20,632 nucleotides of DNA. It comes from JAWLBM01 sp041687675 (GTDB lineage Bacteria; Pseudomonadota; Alphaproteobacteria; Rhizobiales; Pleomorphomonadaceae). Below the pieces are notes generated by a model. That model made no database searches. It saw only the letters and a list, made by a program, of their open reading frames with translations, and was not told the origin of the DNA. The stretch spans positions 1 to 20,632 of the forward strand of contig JAWLBM010000058.1 of NCBI GenBank assembly GCA_041687675.1. The letters run 5' to 3'. How positions within the stretch are numbered: the first letter of the stretch is position 1; the number at the start of each line of letters is the position of its first letter. Below, one piece after another: positions 8,173 through 15,144 of the stretch. A program made the translations under genes and the position numbers.

Positions 8173-8535
8173 ATGATGCAGGAAACCGACACGAACCTCG
8201 GGGCGAGCCGGCCGGAGCGGCCGGTCGATCTCGCCCACCTCGCCCGCCAGACCATGGGCAACCGCGACCTCGAGCGGGAAGTGCTCCATCTCTTCCTGCG
8301 CCAGACCGCGCGGCTGATGCCGCGCCTCGCCGACCCCGCCGCCGACCTCGCCTTCCTCGCCCACGTGATCCTCGGCTCGGCCCGCGGCATCGGCGCGCGC
8401 GAGGTGGCGGCGGCGGCGGAGCGGCTCGAGCGCGCGGCCCGCTCCGACCCCGCGACGGCCCGGTCGGAGCTTGCCGCGCTCGCCTCGGCGGTGGAGGAGG
8501 CGAACCGCTTCATCGAGGATCTCGTCGCCGCCTGA
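8173..8535 (+). CDS. HPt-domain (histidine phosphotransfer) protein
   Basis: A 120-residue, all-helical protein matching a single HPt domain, which relays phosphate between response regulators or hybrid kinases in the cytoplasm. The phosphorylation motif is AHVILGSARGIGA with candidate histidine H64; the usual pattern is H-x-L-K-G-S-(S/A)-x-x-x-G-A. The normally conserved lysine three residues after the histidine is leucine here. An N-terminal helix (DLAHLARQTMGNRDLEREV) and a C-terminal helix ending in EEANRFIEDL complete the bundle. Two ATGs (8173, 8176) are possible; AGAAAGG lies 11 nt before the first. CtrA-like boxes upstream and the neighbouring polarity-type gene suggest a cell-cycle role, which is inference. 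The partner kinase and regulator are not in the window. Confidence 0.75.
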   Translation: MMQETDTNLGASRPERPVDLAHLARQTMGNRDLEREVLHLFLRQTARLMPRLADPAADLAFLAHVILGSARGIGAREVAAAAERLERAARSDPATARSELAALASAVEEANRFIEDLVAA

Positions 8536-8559
8536 GACCCGGGGTCGCGCGGCGCGGCG

Positions 8560-8588
8560 CTTGACGCCGGGGCGCGAACCCTTAAACA
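8560..8588 (+). promoter_or_regulatory. Probable housekeeping promoter of the ferredoxin gene
   Basis: CTTGAC (8560-8565), 17 bases, then TAAACA (8583-8588). The -35 matches the alphaproteobacterial CTTGAC consensus and the -10 is a weak match. Predicted transcription would start near 8595, giving a leader of about 35 nt before the ferredoxin ATG at 8630. Confidence 0.45.
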
Positions 8589-8629
8589 CGTGGGCCGTCT
8601 CTGGACTTCTGCCGAGGTGGCCCCGCTCC

Positions 8630-8950
8630 ATGCCCAAGATCACCTACATCGCCCACGACGGAACCGAATACCCGGTCGAGGCCCCGGTGGGCTCGACGGT
8701 GATGGAGAACGCTGTCAAGCACATGGTGCCAGGCATCGAGGCGGAATGCGGCGGCGCCTGCGCCTGCGCCACCTGCCACGTCTATGTCGACGAGGCCTGG
8801 ACCGAGGCCGTCGGCTCGCCGGAGCCGATGGAGGAGGACATGCTGGACTTCGCCTACGACGTGCGTCCCAACTCGCGCCTGTCCTGCCAGATCAAGGTGC
8901 GCCCGGACATGGATGGCCTCGTGGTGCGGGTCCCCGAGCGCCAGGCCTGA
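8630..8950 (+). CDS. [2Fe-2S] ferredoxin, adrenodoxin/FdxB type
   Basis: A 106-residue soluble electron carrier. Cluster ligands follow the C-x5-C-x2-C...C pattern: C40, C46, C49 and C86, with C44 an extra cysteine in the loop (ECGGACACATCHVYV). The LSCQIKV segment near the C-terminus is also typical of the adrenodoxin/Isc-Fdx/FdxB group, as is the acidic surface helix SPEPMEEDMLDFAYDV. The ATG at 8630 has GAGGTGG 9 nt upstream. The next gene encodes a ferredoxin-NADP+ reductase-like enzyme on the same strand 119 nt away, so NADPH-to-ferredoxin transfer is the likely context. The downstream acceptor (P450, Fe-S assembly, an oxygenase or other) cannot be read from this window. Confidence 0.92.
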   Translation: MPKITYIAHDGTEYPVEAPVGSTVMENAVKHMVPGIEAECGGACACATCHVYVDEAWTEAVGSPEPMEEDMLDFAYDVRPNSRLSCQIKVRPDMDGLVVRVPERQA

Positions 8951-8974
8951 GCGGATCCCGGAAACGGCGTTCTA

Positions 8975-9002
8975 CGCCCGGGCGCTCCGGGCGAACCGTT
9001 TT
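8975..9002 (+). terminator. Possible weak terminator or attenuator after the ferredoxin gene
   Basis: CGCCCGG (8975-8981), loop GCGCT, CCGGGCG (8987-8993), then AACCGTTTT. This is a 7-bp GC-only stem, but the T-run is short and offset by a few bases. It lies between the ferredoxin and reductase genes and could reduce rather than end transcription. Confidence 0.35.
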
Positions 9003-9050
9003 CCTTCCCGCCCGCCGCGCCATCGGATATTCAGCCGTCCGACACATCTG

Positions 9051-9070
9051 AGCCAACGGAAGCCAACGGA
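9051..9070 (+). repeat. 10-bp tandem duplication over the reductase ribosome-binding site
   Basis: AGCCAACGGA occurs twice in a row (9051-9060 and 9061-9070), and the last A is the first base of the reductase ATG. The duplication creates the GGAAG-like sequence at the junction (9058-9062) that serves as the probable Shine-Dalgarno, 7 nt from the start. Confidence 0.7.
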
Positions 9071-10098
9071 TGAGCGAACTGATCGAAACCGATGTCGTGA
9101 TCGTCGGGGCGGGGCCGGTGGGCCTGTTCGCCGTGTTCGAACTCGGCCTCCTCGACCTCAAGGCGCATGTGGTCGACATCCTCGACCGGCCGGGCGGCCA
9201 GTGCGCCGAGCTCTATCCGGAGAAGCCGATCTACGACATTCCGGGCTTCCCGACGGTGTCGGCCCAAGGGCTGATCGACAACCTGATGGAGCAGATCAAG
9301 CCGTTCCACCCGACCTTCCACTTCTCCCAGCAGGTGGAGAGCCTCGCGCGCGACGCGGACGGCCGCTTCCGCCTTTCAACCGACGCCGACACCGTCTTCC
9401 TCGCCAAGGTGGTGGTGATCGCCGCCGGCGGCGGCTCGTTCCAGCCGAAGCGCCCGCCGGTGCCCGGCATCGAGGCCTACGAGGGCAGCTCGGTGTTCTA
9501 CTCGGTGCGCAAGATGGAGGCCTTCCGCGACGAGGACGTGCTGGTCGTCGGCGGCGGCGACAGCGCGCTCGACTGGACGCTCAACCTGCAGCCGATCGCC
9601 CGCAGCCTCACCCTCGTCCACCGCCGCGACGACTTCCGCGCCGCCCCGCATTCGGTGGAGCAGATGCGCCGCCTCGTCGCCGAGGGTCGGATGAACCTCG
9701 TGATCGGCCAGGTGACCGGGCTCGAGGGCGCCGGCGGCCGGCTCGCCGCGGCGACGGTCAAGACGTCCGACGGCAGCCTCGAGACGGTGGCCGCGACGCG
9801 CATGCTGCCCTTCTTCGGCCTGACCATGAAGCTCGGCCCGATCGCCAACTGGGGCCTGAACCTTGCCGAGAACCTGATCCCGGTGGACACCGAGAAGTTC
9901 GAGACCTCCGAGCCGGGCATCTTCGCCATCGGCGACATCAACACCTATCCGGGCAAGCTGAAGCTCATCCTCTCCGGCTTCCACGAGGGCGCCCTGATGG
10001 CCCAGGCCGCCAAGCGCATCGTCTCCCCCGGCGAGCGCATCATCTTCCAGTACACGACCTCCTCGACCAACCTGCAGAAGAAGCTCGGGGTGGCGTGA
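9070..10098 (+). CDS. Ferredoxin-NADP+ reductase, thioredoxin-reductase-like (YumC type)
   Basis: A 342-residue two-domain flavoprotein expected to move electrons between NADPH and ferredoxin in the cytoplasm. FAD-binding G-A-G-P-V-G lies at residues 13-18, followed by the RPGGQCAELYPEKPIYDIPG block that is diagnostic of the YumC/TrxR-like FNR group. The NADP-binding VVGGGDSALDW is near residues 159-169 and an HRRDDFRA motif follows. The second FAD motif AIGDINTYPGKLKLILSG is near residue 285, and the C-terminal extension FQYTTSSTNLQKKLGV is typical. The Cys-x-x-Cys pair of true thioredoxin reductases is absent. The ATG at 9070 has GGAAG about 7 nt upstream. The preceding gene is a [2Fe-2S] ferredoxin, its plausible partner. 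The gene ends convergently with the glutamine-synthetase-family gene, 61 bp apart. Confidence 0.9.
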   Translation: MSELIETDVVIVGAGPVGLFAVFELGLLDLKAHVVDILDRPGGQCAELYPEKPIYDIPGFPTVSAQGLIDNLMEQIKPFHPTFHFSQQVESLARDADGRFRLSTDADTVFLAKVVVIAAGGGSFQPKRPPVPGIEAYEGSSVFYSVRKMEAFRDEDVLVVGGGDSALDWTLNLQPIARSLTLVHRRDDFRAAPHSVEQMRRLVAEGRMNLVIGQVTGLEGAGGRLAAATVKTSDGSLETVAATRMLPFFGLTMKLGPIANWGLNLAENLIPVDTEKFETSEPGIFAIGDINTYPGKLKLILSGFHEGALMAQAAKRIVSPGERIIFQYTTSSTNLQKKLGVA

Positions 10099-10159
10099 GG
10101 GGCAGTCCTCGCCAGCACTGCGGCCGGACGGTGCGCCTCGGCGCAACCCGCCGGATTCC

Positions 10160-11539
10160 TCACACGTTCAGCAACAGGTACTCCCGCTCCCAGCTGGAGA
10201 TGACGCGGTTGTAGAGGCGCCATTCGAGGCGCTTGACGTCGATGTAGGCGTCGACGAAGCGGGGGCCGAGGATGCGCTTCAGGGGTTCGCAGGCGCCGAG
10301 TTCGGCGAGGGCGTCGGAGAGGTGGGAGGGGAGCGAGACGCCGAGGGTGTGGGCGTCGATCTCCACCACCGGGTCCGGCTCGATCTCGCCCTCGAGGCCG
10401 AGCAGGCCGCAGGCGAGCGTGGCGGCCATGGCGATGTAGGGGTTGGAATCGGCGCCGATCACCCGGTTCTCCACCCGCCGCGCCTCGGGGCCGGAATCGG
10501 GCACGCGCAGCCCGCAGGTGCGGTTGTCGCGGCCCCAGTGGACGTTGATCGGGGCGTCGGACTCCAGGCGGATCCGCCGGTAGCTGTTCACGTTCGGGCA
10601 GAACAGGCTCATCGCCGAGGGCACGTAGCGCTGCAGGCCGCCGATGTAGTGGTAGAGCGCCTGCGTGTCGGTGCCGTCGGGGTTGGCGAAGATGTTGCGG
10701 CCGCTGTCGATCTCCACGATCGACTGGTGGATGTGGGTGGCCGAGCCGGGCATGTCCTGGTGCGGCATGGCCATGAAGGTCGCCACCATGTTGTGGCGGC
10801 GGGCGGCGAGGCGGGCGGTGCGCTTGAACAGGAAGGTCTGGTCGGCCCGCTCGATCGGGTCGCCGTGGCGGAAGTTCATCTCCAGCTGCGCCGGCCCCGC
10901 CTCGTGCGCCATGGTGGCGATCTCGATCCGCGAGGCCTCGCAATAGTCGTACATCAGGTTGACGACGTGGTCGAAGTCGTTGGCGTGCTCGATGCCGTAG
11001 GCCTGACGTCCGCTCTCCTTGCGCCCCGACAGGCCGATCGGCACCGACAGCGGCAGGTCCGGGTCCTCGTTGGTGGCGGTCAGGTAGAACTCCAGCTCCG
11101 GCGCCACCACCGGGCTGAGGCCCTTCTCCGCATAGAGGTCCAGCACCCGGCGGAGCACCGAGCGCGGCGCGAAGTCGACGAAGCTGCCGTCGGCGAAGCG
11201 GCAGTCGCAGATCACCTGCACCGTCGGCTCCTCGTACCAGGGCACCAGGCGCAGGGTGGTCGGGTCCGGCACGCAGAGCACGTCGCGGTCGAGCGGGTTC
11301 ACCACCTCGCTGTCGTCCGCCGTGTCGCCGGTGACGGCCTGGAAGAACACGAATTCCGGCAGCCGCACGCCGGCGTCCATGATGCGGATGAAGTCCTCCC
11401 GCGGCACGATCTTGCCGCGCATGATCCCGTTCATGTCGGGAACGATGCACTCCACCTCGTCGATCCGGCGCTCGCGCATCCAGGCGATCGCGCTGGCGGT
11501 GTCGGTGAAGCGGGGGGCGGGTTCCATGGTGGGCGGCAT
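10160..11539 (-). CDS. Glutamine synthetase family protein (gamma-glutamyl-amine ligase-like)
   Basis: A 459-residue enzyme that should ligate ammonia or an amine to the gamma-carboxyl of glutamate using ATP. Visible family motifs in order: the N-terminal beta-grasp domain with VPDMNGIMRGK, the metal-binding APELEFYL, GPAQLEMNF, the long ATFMAMPHQDMPGSATHIHQ region with the catalytic-loop histidines, and WGRDNRTCGLRVP. ENRVIGADSNPYIAMAATL follows. The adenylylation-site motif of GlnA is not evident and the length fits the PuuA/GlnT-like branch rather than GlnA; substrate (putrescine, other amine, or ammonia) cannot be decided. The start at 11539 has GGAG 8 nt upstream; an ATG at 11527 lacks one. 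It stands alone, convergent to the reductase and divergent from the phosphatase, without puu-type neighbours. Confidence 0.88.
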   Translation of the reverse strand: MPPTMEPAPRFTDTASAIAWMRERRIDEVECIVPDMNGIMRGKIVPREDFIRIMDAGVRLPEFVFFQAVTGDTADDSEVVNPLDRDVLCVPDPTTLRLVPWYEEPTVQVICDCRFADGSFVDFAPRSVLRRVLDLYAEKGLSPVVAPELEFYLTATNEDPDLPLSVPIGLSGRKESGRQAYGIEHANDFDHVVNLMYDYCEASRIEIATMAHEAGPAQLEMNFRHGDPIERADQTFLFKRTARLAARRHNMVATFMAMPHQDMPGSATHIHQSIVEIDSGRNIFANPDGTDTQALYHYIGGLQRYVPSAMSLFCPNVNSYRRIRLESDAPINVHWGRDNRTCGLRVPDSGPEARRVENRVIGADSNPYIAMAATLACGLLGLEGEIEPDPVVEIDAHTLGVSLPSHLSDALAELGACEPLKRILGPRFVDAYIDVKRLEWRLYNRVISSWEREYLLLNV

Positions 11540-11690
11540 CGTGCGGGCTCCGGACCGGCGGCATCGATCGCCGGCGGTGCGGAACTCTAGACCGTCCGCG
11601 GCAGATTCGGCAGGGGAGGGCACGCGCGTCGGCAAGCCTGCGACCGGCGCGCGGAATCGGCTATGGTCGAAGGCCTTGGAGACATGCCCG

Positions 11691-12242
11691 ATGGCCCGCC
11701 TGCTGCTGCTTCGCCACGCCAAGTCGTCCTGGGACGACGCCCGCCTCGGCGACTACGACCGCCCGCTGAACGTCCGCGGCCGCGCCTCCGCGCCGCTGAT
11801 GGGCCGGCACATCGCCGACCATGCGCTGGCGCCGGACCGCGTCATCTGCTCCGGCGCGCGCCGCACCCGCGAGACGCTGGCGGGCATCCTGCCGCACCTT
11901 TCCGGCGACATGGAGGTGTCGATCCTGCGCTCCCTCTACGAGGTCGGCGAGGAGGGCTACCTCGGCCTCATCCGCCGCCACGGCGGCAAGGCCCGGACGC
12001 TGCTCCTCGTCGGCCACAACCCGGCGATCCAGGAGACGGCGATCTCCCTGATCGGCAGCGGCAATCCGGAGATCATCGACGAGATCGGCGTCAAGTTCCC
12101 GACCGCCGCGCTCGCCGTGATCGACGTCGCCCTCGCCGACTGGCGCAACCTCGAGCCCGGAAGCGGGCGGGTGGTCGCCTTCTTCCGCCCGCGCGAACTC
12201 GATCTCGTCGACCGCAGCAGCCCCGAGGAGGCGGACGACTGA
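11691..12242 (+). CDS. SixA-type histidine phosphatase
   Basis: A 183-residue histidine-phosphatase-superfamily protein, of the small SixA branch that removes phosphate from phosphohistidine in HPt domains or PTS proteins. The RHAKSSW motif with catalytic H9 opens the protein. SGARRTRETL (R57/R58 region) binds phosphate, and VGHNP with H109 is the second catalytic histidine. The ATG at 11691 has GGAGA 8 nt upstream. The gene is divergent from the glutamine-synthetase-family gene (151 bp between starts) and lies 104 bp before the YcjX gene on the same strand, so it may lead that transcript. A link with the HPt protein at 8173 is attractive but speculative. Substrate is unknown. Confidence 0.88.
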   Translation: MARLLLLRHAKSSWDDARLGDYDRPLNVRGRASAPLMGRHIADHALAPDRVICSGARRTRETLAGILPHLSGDMEVSILRSLYEVGEEGYLGLIRRHGGKARTLLLVGHNPAIQETAISLIGSGNPEIIDEIGVKFPTAALAVIDVALADWRNLEPGSGRVVAFFRPRELDLVDRSSPEEADD

Positions 12243-12346
12243 GCACGGATTTGGCAGCCGCTCCGCCAGCCCCTACATGAACCCCGGACGGCGCGGGACG
12301 CGCGCCGCCGTCGAGGCGCCGGCGCGGCGTCGACCGGAAGACCTGG

Positions 12347-13915
12347 ATGACCTCGCTCGCCGACGAAGCCCGCATCGCCTTCGACAACATCGCCGAATAC
12401 GCCACCAGCCTCGGGTCGCCCTCGCTGCGCCTCGGGGTGACGGGCCTCGCCCGCGCCGGCAAGACGGTGTTCATCACGGCGCTGGTGCACAACCTGATCC
12501 ACGGCGGCCGGCTGCCGCTGTTCGAGCCCTGGCAGAGCCGCCGGCTGACCGGCGCGGCGCTGCAGCCGCAGCTCCACGCCGACGTGCCGACCTTCGACTA
12601 CCGCGCCCACGTGCGCCAGCTGGTCGACGCCCGCGTCTGGCCGGAATCGACGCGGGCGATTTCGGAGATGCGCCTCACCGTCGCCTACGAGAGCGCCACC
12701 TTCCTCGGCCGCCGGCTCGGCCGCGGCAAGCTCAACCTCGACATCGTCGACTATCCGGGCGAGTGGCTGCTCGACCTGCCGCTGCTCGAGAAGGACTTCC
12801 GCGCCTTCAGCGCCGACGCGCTGACGCGGGCGCAGGCGCCCGGCCGCGCCGCGATCGCCGGGCGCTGGCTCGCCAGCGTCGACGCCACCGACCCCTCCGG
12901 CCCCGCCGACGACGAGGTGGCGGAGACCTCGCACCGGCTCTTTACCGCGTACCTCGAGGCGGCGCGGGGCGAGGGCCACGCCTTCTCCATGGTGCCGCCC
13001 GGTCGCTTCCTGATGCCGGGCGACCTCGCCGGCTCGCCGGCGATCACCTTCGCGCCGCTGAAGCTGCCGGCCGCGGGCCGGGCGCCGGACGGCAGCCTGT
13101 GGCAGCTGATGGAGCGGCGCTACGAGGCCTACAAGGACGTGGTCGTCCGGCCGTTCTTCCGCACCCACTTCGCCCGGCTCGACCGCCAGGCGGTGCTGAT
13201 CGACGTGCTGGCGGCCCTCAACGGCGGTCCGGCGGCGGTGGCCGACCTCGAGGCGGCACTGGCGGAGATCCTCGCCTGCTTCCGGCCGGGCCGCTCGTCC
13301 TGGCTCGGCGGCATCCTCACCCGGCGGATCGACCGCATCCTGTTCGCCGCCACCAAGGCCGACCACCTGCACCATTCCAGCCACGACCGGCTGGAGGCGA
13401 TCCTGACGCGGATGATCGCCGCGGCCGCGAGCCGTGCCGCCTTCGCCGGCGCCGAGGTGGACATCCGCGCCATCGCCGCGGTCCGCGCGACGCGGGAGGC
13501 GATGGTCCGGCGGGGAGGCGAGAGCCTTCCCTCCATCATCGGCGTGCCGCAGGCCGGGGAGCGGCTGAACGGCTCCGTCTACGACGGCAGCGAGGAAATA
13601 GCCTTGTTTCCCGGGGACTTGCCGGAGGACCCGGAGGCTTTGTTCGAGACCGTTCACGCATCGATTCCGGATCCTCACACGCCGAATCCGGAGGCTGAGA
13701 CAAAGATTCATGCGGATAATGCGATGAATCAGGGCCGCCGCCGAAGGTCCGATGCGAGAGCGGTTCCGCCGACCGCCTCGCTCATTCCCGACATGCGCTT
13801 CCTCCGCTTCCGGCCGCCTCGGCTGGAGGCGACGGCCGAGGGTGTCACGCTGTCGCTGCCGCACATCCGGCTCGACCGCGCGCTCGACTTCCTGATCGGA
13901 GACCGACTGGCATGA
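12347..13915 (+). CDS. YcjX-family (DUF463) P-loop NTPase
   Basis: A 522-residue member of the YcjX family, predicted cytoplasmic GTPase-like proteins of unknown role often paired with YcjF and linked to envelope stress. The Walker A motif is GLARAGKT (33-40). The family DYPGEW motif (Walker B/G3-like) is near residue 135 and a TKADH G4-like motif near 335. The conserved end LPHIRLDRALDFLIGDRL is intact. Between ALFETVH and LRFRPPRL a segment of about 45-50 residues (about 435-482) appears extra compared with my memory of the family, and its codons are richer in A/T. The ATG at 12347 has GGAAG 6 nt upstream. Its stop overlaps the start of the YcjF gene (ATGA at 13912-13915), indicating translational coupling. 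Confidence 0.88.
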   Translation: MTSLADEARIAFDNIAEYATSLGSPSLRLGVTGLARAGKTVFITALVHNLIHGGRLPLFEPWQSRRLTGAALQPQLHADVPTFDYRAHVRQLVDARVWPESTRAISEMRLTVAYESATFLGRRLGRGKLNLDIVDYPGEWLLDLPLLEKDFRAFSADALTRAQAPGRAAIAGRWLASVDATDPSGPADDEVAETSHRLFTAYLEAARGEGHAFSMVPPGRFLMPGDLAGSPAITFAPLKLPAAGRAPDGSLWQLMERRYEAYKDVVVRPFFRTHFARLDRQAVLIDVLAALNGGPAAVADLEAALAEILACFRPGRSSWLGGILTRRIDRILFAATKADHLHHSSHDRLEAILTRMIAAAASRAAFAGAEVDIRAIAAVRATREAMVRRGGESLPSIIGVPQAGERLNGSVYDGSEEIALFPGDLPEDPEALFETVHASIPDPHTPNPEAETKIHADNAMNQGRRRRSDARAVPPTASLIPDMRFLRFRPPRLEATAEGVTLSLPHIRLDRALDFLIGDRLA

Positions 13916-14931
13916 GCGCCGACCGCCGCAAGCCCACCGCCTTCCGCATCGACGAGGAGGGGGTCGCCTTCACGAGGGACGACGGCACCGCGCCGAGGGG
14001 CGCCGCCGTGGTGATCGAGCCGGAGCCGGAGGAGGCGCCGGAGTTGCCGCTGCCGCGCACGCCGAAGCGCTTTCCCTGGGGGCGGCTGTTCTGGAGCGCG
14101 GTGTCGGGGCTCGTGGTCTTCGCCGTCGGCCTGATGATCGACGACCTCATCCGCGATCTCTTCGCCCGCAACGACCTGTTCGGCTGGGCGGGTCTCGTCC
14201 TCGCCGCGCTGGCCGGGGTCGCGGCTCTCGCCGTGGTGGTGCGCGAGATCGTCGGCCTTGCCCGGATCGGCCGGATCGACCGCCTGCGCGACCGCGCCAC
14301 CCTGGCCGCGGCCCGCGACGACGACGCGGCGGCGCGCGAGATCGTCCGCGAGGTGGTCACCCTTTACCGGGACAGGCCCGACACGGCGCGCGGGCGGACC
14401 GCGCTGTCCGGCCACCTCGGCGAGGTGATCGACGGCAGCGACCTGCTGCGGCTCGCCGAGTCCGAGGTGCTGGCGCCGCTCGACGCCGGCGCCCGACGGC
14501 TGGTGTCCGACGCCTGCCGCAAGGTCTCGCTGGTGACGGCGGTGTCGCCGAGGGCCGTTGTGGACGTGATCTTCGTCCTCGTCGCCGTGCTCGGCCTCAT
14601 CCGCAAGCTCGCCGACCTCTACGGCGGCCGGCCCGGCCTCATCGGCTTCATCTCGCTGACCCGGGAGGTGGTCGCCCATCTCGCGGTGACAGGGGGCATG
14701 GCCATGGGCGACAGCCTGGTGCAGCAGGTCGTCGGCCACGGCGTCGCCGCGCGCCTCTCCGCCCGGCTCGGCGAGGGCGTCATCAACGGCCTGCTCACGG
14801 CCCGGATCGGTCTCGCCGCCATCGAGGTCTGCCGGCCGCTGCCGTTCCTGGCCAAGCCCGGCCCAAGCATCGCCGACGTGATGAGCGGGGTGGTGGTTCG
14901 CGGCGAGCCGGCGGACCGCGACCGGGTCTGA
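13912..14931 (+). CDS. YcjF-like (DUF697/TIGR01620) inner-membrane protein
   Basis: A 339-residue membrane protein, partner of YcjX by constant gene pairing in proteobacteria; the molecular role is not established. After an acidic/proline N-terminal tail (1-55) come two hydrophobic helices (about 58-76 and 88-110). The rest is mainly helical with further hydrophobic stretches: VDVIFVLVAVLGLIRKLADL near 222 and HLAVTGGMAMGDSLVQQVVG near 262. A GEGVINGLLTARIGLAAIEV block typical of DUF697 follows. The ATG is embedded in the YcjX stop (ATGA). It is the last gene before the flagellar control region and may end at the palindrome at 14945-14960. Confidence 0.88.
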   Translation: MSADRRKPTAFRIDEEGVAFTRDDGTAPRGAAVVIEPEPEEAPELPLPRTPKRFPWGRLFWSAVSGLVVFAVGLMIDDLIRDLFARNDLFGWAGLVLAALAGVAALAVVVREIVGLARIGRIDRLRDRATLAAARDDDAAAREIVREVVTLYRDRPDTARGRTALSGHLGEVIDGSDLLRLAESEVLAPLDAGARRLVSDACRKVSLVTAVSPRAVVDVIFVLVAVLGLIRKLADLYGGRPGLIGFISLTREVVAHLAVTGGMAMGDSLVQQVVGHGVAARLSARLGEGVINGLLTARIGLAAIEVCRPLPFLAKPGPSIADVMSGVVVRGEPADRDRV

Positions 14932-14943
14932 CGCGGACGGTCC

Positions 14944-14973
14944 TGCCGGGCGCGCCCGGCAATTCCTGCCGGG
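14944..14973. promoter_or_regulatory. Triple TGCCGGG half-site cluster (candidate FlbD-type enhancer)
   Basis: TGCCGGG (14944-14950), CCCGGCA (14955-14961) and TGCCGGG (14967-14973) lie about one helical turn apart. Together they form a perfect 16-bp palindrome (14945-14960) and a 7-bp inverted repeat spaced by ATTCC. The cluster ends about 95 bp before the sigma-54 promoter of flgE, a normal enhancer distance. The half-site resembles the CGGCAA core I recall for Caulobacter ftr elements bound by FlbD. It could instead be a terminator stem for the YcjF gene, although no T-run follows. Confidence 0.4.
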
Positions 14974-14996
14974 TGCCTCCGCGCCTTGCCGGGGCC

Positions 14997-15012
14997 TTAA
15001 CCTCTCCCTAAC
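14997..15012 (+). promoter_or_regulatory. CtrA-like box upstream of flgE
   Basis: TTAACCTCTCCCTAAC reads TTAA, seven bases, CTAAC, the same one-mismatch variant of the CtrA consensus as at 7687-7702. It lies between the half-site cluster and the sigma-54 promoter. CtrA control of flagellar genes is well established in alphaproteobacteria; binding here is inferred. Confidence 0.5.
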
Positions 15013-15022
15013 GAAGATCCTG

Positions 15023-15035
15023 CCTCAAGCCATTG
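15023..15035 (+). promoter_or_regulatory. Weak IHF-like site
   Basis: CCTCAAGCCATTG matches the IHF consensus WATCAANNNNTTR at all core positions (TCAA, four bases, TTG) but not at the first two. Its place between the putative enhancer and the sigma-54 promoter is where DNA bending by IHF would be expected. Short consensus, so chance occurrence is possible. Confidence 0.25.
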
Positions 15036-15064
15036 CATTTCCTTGCAGAAATGCGCCAGCGACA

Positions 15065-15081
15065 CTGGCACGGCGCTTGCG
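15065..15081 (+). promoter_or_regulatory. Sigma-54 promoter of the flgE-flgK-flgL operon
   Basis: CTGGCACGGCGCTTGCG matches the sigma-54 consensus YTGGCACG-N4-TTGCW at every position except the last. The -24 GG is at 15067-15068 and the -12 GC at 15079-15080, predicting transcription from about 15092. This leaves a leader of about 50 nt before the GTG start at 15145 and rules out the in-frame ATG at 15043 as start. Confidence 0.85.
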
Positions 15082-15144
15082 CTTGTCAAGCCGAAGGCCC
15101 GGCCAACGGGCCACGGTTGCGAGCGTCAGTCGAGGAGTGTCCCC

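Noticed and set aside
12289..12307. CGGCGCG/CGCGCCG hairpin between the SixA-type and YcjX genes as a terminator
   Set aside because: A perfect 7-bp stem but no T-run; such GC hairpins are frequent by chance here.
11957..13864. Minus-strand open frame of 635 codons opposite the SixA-type and YcjX genes
   Set aside because: The plus-strand frames hold clear Walker A, RHAK and other family motifs; the antisense product is low-complexity.
15043..15144. Upstream extension of FlgE from ATG 15043
   Set aside because: It would place the sigma-54 promoter inside the coding region. The extra 34 residues resemble nothing in FlgE, while GTG 15145 has a strong ribosome site.
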